NCBI GenBank assembly: GCA_002384765.1 | Contig: DGBM01000234.1 | Coordinates: forward strand, 583 to 6,750 | DNA length: 6,168 nucleotides | Source: Demequinaceae bacterium UBA4004 | GTDB lineage: Bacteria; Actinomycetota; Actinomycetes; Actinomycetales; Demequinaceae | Direction: 5' to 3' | Part shown: positions 1-4,040 of the stretch, piece by piece | How positions within the stretch are numbered: the stretch's first letter is position 1 | How the letters are laid out: each line of letters begins with the position of its first letter | Program-made: the position numbers and the translations under genes | Notes under the pieces: generated by a model | The model's database searches: none | Seen by the model: only the letters and a program-made list of their open reading frames with translations | Told to the model about the DNA's origin: nothing

Positions 1-1
1 C

Positions 2-823
2 ATGAACAACAACGACTGGGCGATGCAGCCGATCAATGAGGCAGGGGGAAACGTCAACTCCGCCTCCACCACCCTTGAACTGCCGGTGGGTGCCACGGTC
101 AGGTACGCCCTGCTCGAGTGGTCGGCGAACCGTTCGGACGGCACCGACGCAGACGCGGCCGACTCCCTGGACGGGGCCATGGATAGCGCCCGGCTGCGGG
201 TGCCCGGCGCCTTGGACTACGTCGACGTCACCGCCGATACAGTCAAGACCCTTTCCGTGGGCGGCCGCGAGTACTATCGCGCACGCCTCGACATCACCGA
301 CCTTGTCGCCGAAGCAGGCAGCGGCGCATGGGCACTGGCCGACATCGCGCTCCCCGCGACCATGTTTGACTCCGACAACACCTACTACGGCGGCTTCGCG
401 CTCACGGTGGTGTACGAGGACTCGACGCTCGCCAACTCGCGAGTCGCTATCTTTGACGGCGCCCAGTGGGTCACCTCCTCGGACGGCGCCGACGTGAGGT
501 TCGCAACGTCGGACGACGCGAAGGTCACCGTCGGCTGGACCACCTGGGAGGGAGACCGTGGGCTCGCTGGCGACCGTCTCGACATCGACGGCACAGGATT
601 CACGCCGCTCCGGTGGAACGGAAAGAGCACCGCAGTCGGCGACGTCAAGAACGCGGCCGACTCGACCGCATTCGGCGGGAAGTACGGGAACACGCTCGGC
701 GTGGATGCCAAGGCCTTCCGGTCATCCGAGGTGGCCGAGGGCGTCCACACCGTGACGGTGAGCACCTTGGACGACAACTTCCTGCTCAGTACCCTCACCG
801 TCACCATCGCGGACGAGTCCTAG
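2..823 (+). CDS. Secreted/surface-type protein of unknown function, 5'-truncated by the window edge
   Basis: The open frame runs from the left edge to a TAG at 821-823, giving 273 visible residues. The ATG at position 2 is probably internal: there is no signal peptide, no room to see a ribosome binding site, and the visible sequence opens in the middle of a domain (NNNDWAMQPIN, then STTLELPVGATVRYALLEWS). From memory, this pattern of an Asn-rich start, 'S-S-x-T-L-x-LP-x-GA-T-V' and an aromatic strand is like the N-terminal module of large actinobacterial exported proteins that often carry DUF11-type repeats. The rest looks like beta-rich extracellular sequence: many Asp, Thr, Ser and Gly, no Cys, and no evident membrane segment. 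It ends in TVTIADES with no LPxTG sorting signal, no trailing helix and no repeat domains. It is the only + strand gene here and converges on the DJ-1 gene. Function and localisation are inferred; the partial status is likely but not provable from this window. Confidence 0.72.
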   Translation: MNNNDWAMQPINEAGGNVNSASTTLELPVGATVRYALLEWSANRSDGTDADAADSLDGAMDSARLRVPGALDYVDVTADTVKTLSVGGREYYRARLDITDLVAEAGSGAWALADIALPATMFDSDNTYYGGFALTVVYEDSTLANSRVAIFDGAQWVTSSDGADVRFATSDDAKVTVGWTTWEGDRGLAGDRLDIDGTGFTPLRWNGKSTAVGDVKNAADSTAFGGKYGNTLGVDAKAFRSSEVAEGVHTVTVSTLDDNFLLSTLTVTIADES

Positions 824-829
824 CGACTT

Positions 830-848
830 GCACCGCCGAACGCGGTGC
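830..848. terminator. Inverted repeat between convergent genes, candidate bidirectional terminator
   Basis: GCACCGC (830-836) and GCGGTGC (842-848) form a perfect 7-bp GC-rich stem with a CGAAC loop. It lies wholly in the 35-bp gap between the stop of the + strand gene (823) and the stop of the - strand gene (859), where a shared terminator is expected. There is no T-run on either side, so intrinsic termination is inferred from position and symmetry only. Confidence 0.5.
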
Positions 849-858
849 GGCGACGGGA

Positions 859-1467
859 CTACAAAGCGCCGGTCGGGTCCCACGGTAGGCCCAACTGCCT
901 TGCGGTGCGCGCCGCGTGGTCGACGCCAAAGTCCCGGGCGACCAAATGCAGCGCCATGTGAATTCCCGACGTCAGGCCACCCGCCGTCACGATGTCGCCC
1001 TCATCGACCCACCGCACGCCGGAGCGAGCCTCGGCCACCTTGCCGGTTCGCGCCAGGTCTTCGACGTCTTCCCAGTGGGTGGTAGCGCTCTTGCCCTCCA
1101 GTGCGCCCGCCTGGGCAAGCAGGAAGGCGCCGGTACACACCGACGCGGTCACGTCGCTGGCGCCCAGCAGGCCCTCCACCGTCGAGGCGAGAATGGGATC
1201 GGCGACGGCGGCCGCGACATCGATCGTGCCCGGCACGATGGCGATATCGACCCGGCCGACGGCAGACGCGTCGTGCAACGTGGTCAACGTCATGCCGCCG
1301 AACGCGACCACGTCCACGCCGCCCGAACTCACCAGCAACACCTCATATTGCGGCGGGAGGCCGTCGCGCTCGGCGAGTCGCGACGCGGTCAAGAAGACCT
1401 CGTACGGCCCGCCAGCATCGATCAGGTCGAATTCGTCAAAGAGCAGAATGGCAACGCGTCGTGTCAT
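859..1467 (-). CDS. DJ-1/PfpI family protein, isocyanide hydratase-like / GlxA N-domain type
   Basis: This 202-residue protein is a single DJ-1/PfpI (class I glutamine amidotransferase-like) domain. Visible marks are the N-terminal strand followed by D17-A-G-G-P-Y-E23-VF, the nucleophile elbow A-S-V-C111-T112-G-A-F-L-L-A near the middle, and the T-T-H-W motif at 129-132 typical of the GlxA/isocyanide hydratase branch. Asp17 and the Cys-Thr pair match the catalytic residues known for Pseudomonas isocyanide hydratase, which converts isonitriles to N-formamides. GlxA-type regulators carry an extra C-terminal AraC-type helix-turn-helix domain; this protein stops at about 200 residues and lacks it, so it is an enzyme or a stress/sensor protein and not a DNA-binding regulator. 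The ATG at 1465-1467 is preceded by a modest GGTAGG about 8 nt upstream. It lies 65 bp downstream of the MFS gene on the same strand, so co-transcription is likely. The substrate is unknown; the family call is firm. Confidence 0.88.
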   Translation of the reverse strand: MTRRVAILLFDEFDLIDAGGPYEVFLTASRLAERDGLPPQYEVLLVSSGGVDVVAFGGMTLTTLHDASAVGRVDIAIVPGTIDVAAAVADPILASTVEGLLGASDVTASVCTGAFLLAQAGALEGKSATTHWEDVEDLARTGKVAEARSGVRWVDEGDIVTAGGLTSGIHMALHLVARDFGVDHAARTARQLGLPWDPTGAL

Positions 1468-1532
1468 GCACTCAACCTACCGAGGGTGAACGGTGCCGCG
1501 CCGGGAACCGACGGAGCCTGTCGGCGACAGCG

Positions 1533-2783
1533 TCAGGCCATCACGGCCGAGGTAGTGCGGCGCCACACCACCAGCCACAGGCTCGCCTGGCCGACCACAA
1601 GCGCGCCCAGCATCACGATGGCCATCGCGGTAGGGGTGTTCCCTCCCACGCCCACCAGCGGCGACACGGCCCCGGCGACGCCCATATTGGCCGCACCAAT
1701 CAGGGAGGCCGCGGTGCCTGCCTCGGTCGCGTGGTCCGCCAAAGCCATTACCTGCACGGTCGGCATCACGAGACCAGCGGGCGCAATCACGAAGAACAGC
1801 GGAATGACGACCCCCAACAGGCCGGTGTTGAGGAGCGACGAGATCAAGAGCGCGAGGGCACCGAGGGCCATGATCGCGAGGCCGCCTGCCGTGACCACGC
1901 GCGGGGCGACACGACGCATCAGCCGGGCCGAAATCTGAGTCCCCGCAACAAGCCCAATTGAGTTGATCCCGAAGATGAAACCAAACTGCTGAGCCGACAA
2001 TCCGTAGATCTCCTGCAGGATGAACGACGAGGCCGACAGGTAGGCGAACAGGGTGGTGAACGTCGCCGCCCCAACGACCGCGATGCCCACGAACGCGGGA
2101 TCCTTCACGAGTCGCCGATAGCGTCGGGCAACTGCGGTGCTTGAGAACCGTCCGCGGCGCTCCGGCGGGAGGGTCTCCACAAGAATGAACGCCCCGAGCA
2201 CCGTGACCACCAAGCCGTACGCGGCAAGGAACACAAACACCCCGCGCCATTCGACAAATCGCAGCAGCTGCGATCCGATGACGGGGGCAAACACCGGCGC
2301 GAATCCCATCACGAGAGCGAGGCGCGACAACATCCTGATCAGGCGTTGGCCACCAAAGAGGTCGCGGACCACCGCCATAGCCACCACGGCGCCGCCCGCC
2401 GCACCCATCCCCTGCAGGATGCGTCCCGCCATGACCCATTCGACCGTGGGCGCCATGGCCACGCCGATGCTCGCCACAATGTGGACGGACGTCGCGATGA
2501 GCAACGGCCTGCGTCGTCCCATCGCGTCGGACAGCGGACCCACGATGAGCTGGCCAAGACCAAACCCGATGGTGGTGGCGGTGAGGGTGAGCTGAATGGC
2601 CGCGTCGGTGGTGGCCAGGTCCGCGGCCACCGACGGAAAGGCCGGCAAGTAGAGGTCAATCGTGAACGGGCCGAGAGCCACGAGCGCGCCCAGCATCAGC
2701 ACATAGGTGAGTCGTTGCGAGCGAGTCAGCGTGTCGCCATAATTCGCGGTCGCCGCAGTGGCGACGGTGGTGGGCGCGGTCAT
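1533..2783 (-). CDS. MFS multidrug efflux transporter, Bcr/CflA type (DHA1, 12 TMS)
   Basis: A 416-residue inner-membrane drug:proton antiporter with a typical length for the Bcr/CflA family. About twelve hydrophobic segments can be followed. Family marks are T-I-D43-L-Y-L-P-A-F-P in the first helix and loop (41-50), MFS motif A G-P-L-S-D-A-M-G-R-R-R at 82-92, motif C-like G-F-A-P-V-F-A-P-V-I-G at 160-170, a charged central loop at about 204-228 (ERRGRF...RRYRRL), and E-A-G-T-A-A-S-L-I-G-A in the C-terminal half, as in Bcr/CflA proteins. I chose the ATG at 2781-2783 because it has a GGAGG upstream and begins a short polar N-terminus before the first helix. A frame extension to 2876 adds an Arg/Pro-rich stretch unlike a transporter N-terminus. 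The DJ-1 gene follows 65 bp downstream, which suggests a detoxification or efflux pair (inference). The promoter should lie within 2784-2950. The substrate cannot be predicted; members of the family export bicyclomycin, chloramphenicol, sulfonamides or amino-acid derivatives. Confidence 0.9.
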   Translation of the reverse strand: MTAPTTVATAATANYGDTLTRSQRLTYVLMLGALVALGPFTIDLYLPAFPSVAADLATTDAAIQLTLTATTIGFGLGQLIVGPLSDAMGRRRPLLIATSVHIVASIGVAMAPTVEWVMAGRILQGMGAAGGAVVAMAVVRDLFGGQRLIRMLSRLALVMGFAPVFAPVIGSQLLRFVEWRGVFVFLAAYGLVVTVLGAFILVETLPPERRGRFSSTAVARRYRRLVKDPAFVGIAVVGAATFTTLFAYLSASSFILQEIYGLSAQQFGFIFGINSIGLVAGTQISARLMRRVAPRVVTAGGLAIMALGALALLISSLLNTGLLGVVIPLFFVIAPAGLVMPTVQVMALADHATEAGTAASLIGAANMGVAGAVSPLVGVGGNTPTAMAIVMLGALVVGQASLWLVVWRRTTSAVMA

Positions 2784-2794
2784 CTGGCGCTGTG

Positions 2795-2799
2795 CCTCC
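2795..2799 (-). promoter_or_regulatory. Ribosome binding site that sets the MFS start
   Basis: On the - strand this reads GGAGG, 11 nt before the ATG at 2783. The spacing is a little long but usable. No comparable site precedes the longer candidate start at 2876, so this favours the shorter 416-residue protein. Confidence 0.6.
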
Positions 2800-2852
2800 A
2801 GGTCGAGTCGTCGCACGACAGGACGCACGGGTGGGCGCCCGCATCGTCGAGG

Positions 2853-2891
2853 GAAACGTTGCGGCGGTGGCCGCATACGTCGAAACGTTTC
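2853..2891. promoter_or_regulatory. Candidate operator: GAAACGTTTC palindrome plus a second GAAACGTT copy
   Basis: Positions 2882-2891 are a perfect 10-bp palindrome, GAAACGTTTC. A second copy, GAAACGTT followed by GC, starts 29 bp away at 2853. The palindrome with its central CG resembles operators of LacI/GalR-family repressors. It sits about 100 bp upstream of the MFS start, where an operator would act on that promoter. No LacI-type gene is in the window, so the binding protein is unknown; the regulatory role is inferred from sequence shape and position only. Confidence 0.42.
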
Positions 2892-2928
2892 ACAGCGGAG
2901 GTTATTCCATGATCCCCGGCGACCCCCT

Positions 2929-2942
2929 CACGCGGCGGCGTG
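2929..2942. repeat. Small inverted repeat next to the nrdB terminator hairpin
   Basis: CACGC and GCGTG, separated by GGCG on the + strand, form a 5-bp stem with a 4-base loop. It abuts, and shares one base with, the long hairpin at 2942-2995, on the downstream side for nrdB transcripts. It may add to termination or be chance in GC-rich DNA. Confidence 0.3.
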
Positions 2943-2995
2943 CGGCTTTACCTTCCGAGGGATCAAGCCTGATCGCCCGAGGAAAGGAAAGCCGC
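2942..2995 (-). terminator. Long hairpin downstream of nrdB, probable transcription terminator
   Basis: GCGGCTTT (2942-2949) pairs with AAAGCCGC (2988-2995). Moving inward, CCTTCC (2951-2956) pairs with GGAAAGG (2981-2987, one bulged A), GGG (2959-2961) with CCC (2976-2978), and ATCA (2962-2965) with TGAT (2970-2973), closing on an AGCC loop. That is about 21 base pairs with small mismatches. It begins 22 bp past the nrdB stop in the direction of transcription. There is no U-tract after it, as is common in actinobacteria. A role as an mRNA 3'-end stabiliser is equally possible. Confidence 0.6.
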
Positions 2996-3017
2996 GCGTC
3001 GTCGCACTCGCCCACCC

Positions 3018-4004
3018 CTACTTCTTGGCGGTCTGCCCATTCACCTCGTAGGAGGTGTTGGTGGCCTCGAAGAAGTTCACCAGTTGCAGCGTGTCATTAG
3101 CCGTCGCCATCCACTTGGCGGGGTTCGACACGTTGTAGTACGGGTCGAAGCCGAGCTCCTCGAGGCGACGATCTGCAAGGTACTTCACGTACTGATTCAC
3201 GTAATCGGCGTTCAGGCCCAAGATGCCGGTGGGGAGCAGGTCGCGGTTGTACGCCTCCTCCATCTCCACGGCCCCGATGATCATCTGTCGAATCTCATTG
3301 GCGAACTCTTCCTCCTGCAGGTCCTCGTTTTCTTCGAGCACGGTGAGGATGAGGTTGATGCCGAACTGCAGGTGCAACGACTCGTCGCGAATCACCCAGT
3401 CCATCAGCGAGCCGAAGTTACGCAGCAGATTTCGCTGACGGAAGCTCAGCGCGACCATGAAGCCCGAGTAGAACCAGATGCCCTCGAGGATGATGTTGTA
3501 CGCCACAAGGTTGCGGACAAAGTCCTTCTTGCCCTCGGTGGTCTTGATGTCGAGGGTCTCCTCCGTCATCCGCTTGATGAACTTGACCTCGAACTCCTCC
3601 TTCGCCTTCATCGAGGGCACGGTGACGTGGGAGTCGTAGGCGGCCTCGCGGTCGATCGGGAACGTCTCCAGGACGTACTCGAAAGACATGCAGTGGTTCG
3701 CCTCCTCCCACATCTGCTTCGCGAGGTAAAGGTGGCACTCGGGAGCGTTGATGTAGGGGTAGACACCGAAGGCGAGCGCCTTGTTGACCAGCAACTCGTT
3801 CGGGTTGAAGTACGACATCAGGAACGTGATCGCGTGGCGCTCTTCGTCCGTCATCTTCTTGAAGTCCGCCAGGTCTTCACCCAGCTGGATCTCGTTGGGG
3901 AACCACGTGTTGGCGACCGCCTGGTCGTACAGGTCCATGGCCCATTGGTAGGTGACCGGCTTCAGCAGAAGTCCGTCCTGAATTCCGGTGCCGAGGATGC
4001 CCAT
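3018..4004 (-). CDS. nrdB: Ribonucleotide reductase class I small (R2) subunit, class Ic-like (no radical tyrosine)
   Basis: A 328-residue ferritin-like R2 protein that houses the dinuclear metal cofactor which starts the radical reaction in the large subunit. Metal-ligand positions by alignment to known R2 proteins are Glu70, Glu101, His104, Glu174, Glu208 and His211. The second-shell Trp34 and Asp207 match E. coli Trp48 and Asp237, and Tyr319 near the C-terminus matches the Tyr that passes the radical to the large subunit. The radical tyrosine (E. coli Tyr122) is replaced by Phe108 (codon TTC, 3681-3683), and the first ligand is Glu where E. coli has Asp84. Both are marks of the class Ic enzyme of Chlamydia trachomatis, and the intervals between ligands are identical to those recalled for that protein. 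A class Ic-like Mn/Fe cofactor is the best inference. The start is set by AGAAGGAG six bases upstream. The gene follows nrdA by 36 bp, so it is the second gene of an operon. Many annotations would call it nrdF or 'beta subunit'. Confidence 0.95.
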   Translation of the reverse strand: MGILGTGIQDGLLLKPVTYQWAMDLYDQAVANTWFPNEIQLGEDLADFKKMTDEERHAITFLMSYFNPNELLVNKALAFGVYPYINAPECHLYLAKQMWEEANHCMSFEYVLETFPIDREAAYDSHVTVPSMKAKEEFEVKFIKRMTEETLDIKTTEGKKDFVRNLVAYNIILEGIWFYSGFMVALSFRQRNLLRNFGSLMDWVIRDESLHLQFGINLILTVLEENEDLQEEEFANEIRQMIIGAVEMEEAYNRDLLPTGILGLNADYVNQYVKYLADRRLEELGFDPYYNVSNPAKWMATANDTLQLVNFFEATNTSYEVNGQTAKK

Positions 4005-4010
4005 GAGTTA

Positions 4011-4018
4011 CTCCTTCT
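4011..4018 (-). promoter_or_regulatory. Strong ribosome binding site of nrdB
   Basis: The - strand reads AGAAGGAG, six bases before the nrdB ATG (4002-4004). This near-perfect Shine-Dalgarno sequence fixes the start and lies inside the 36-bp nrdA-nrdB gap, so nrdB can be translated independently of nrdA. Confidence 0.85.
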
Positions 4019-4040
4019 GCTCTTTCGTCGGGGAAGCGAA

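Larger units (their letters stand above)
2784..3017. other. Intergenic region between nrdB 3' end and MFS 5' end
   Basis: These 234 bp separate the nrdB stop from the MFS start, both read on the - strand. The nrdB-proximal half holds a long imperfect hairpin (2942-2995) and a small adjoining one (2929-2942). The MFS-proximal half holds the GAAACGTTTC palindrome (2882-2891), a second GAAACGTT copy (2853-2860) and the MFS ribosome binding site. No convincing -35/-10 pair could be assigned. A + strand frame starting at ATG 2909 has a good GGAGG but overlaps the hairpin and runs antisense into nrdB; I do not call it. Confidence 0.6.

Noticed and set aside
1508..1524. CCGAC/GTCGG inverted repeat between the MFS and DJ-1 genes
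   Set aside because: Only five base pairs with a seven-base loop and no U-tract; expected by chance in GC-rich DNA and too weak to argue against co-transcription.
916..1938. 340-residue open frame on the + strand
   Set aside because: Spans the antisense of two well-supported genes and their gap, with no domain signal.
1477..2439. 320-residue open frame on the - strand
   Set aside because: Alternate frame of the MFS gene; Arg/Gly/Pro/His-rich with no hydrophobic helices, while the overlapping frame encodes a clear transporter.
2784..2876. 31-residue N-terminal extension of the MFS protein
   Set aside because: The extension is Arg/Pro-rich, lacks a ribosome binding site and overlaps the likely promoter; the ATG at 2783 has GGAGG upstream.
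2909..3100. 63-residue + strand frame with GGAGG seven bases before its ATG
   Set aside because: It runs through the nrdB hairpin and then antisense into nrdB, and its Ser/Arg-rich translation looks random. The good ribosome binding site alone is not enough.
3018..4004. R2lox-type ligand-binding oxidase instead of a true R2
   Set aside because: The ligand spacing recalled for R2lox (33 and 66 residues) differs from that here (31 and 73), the C-terminal relay Tyr319 is present, and the gene is directly behind nrdA.
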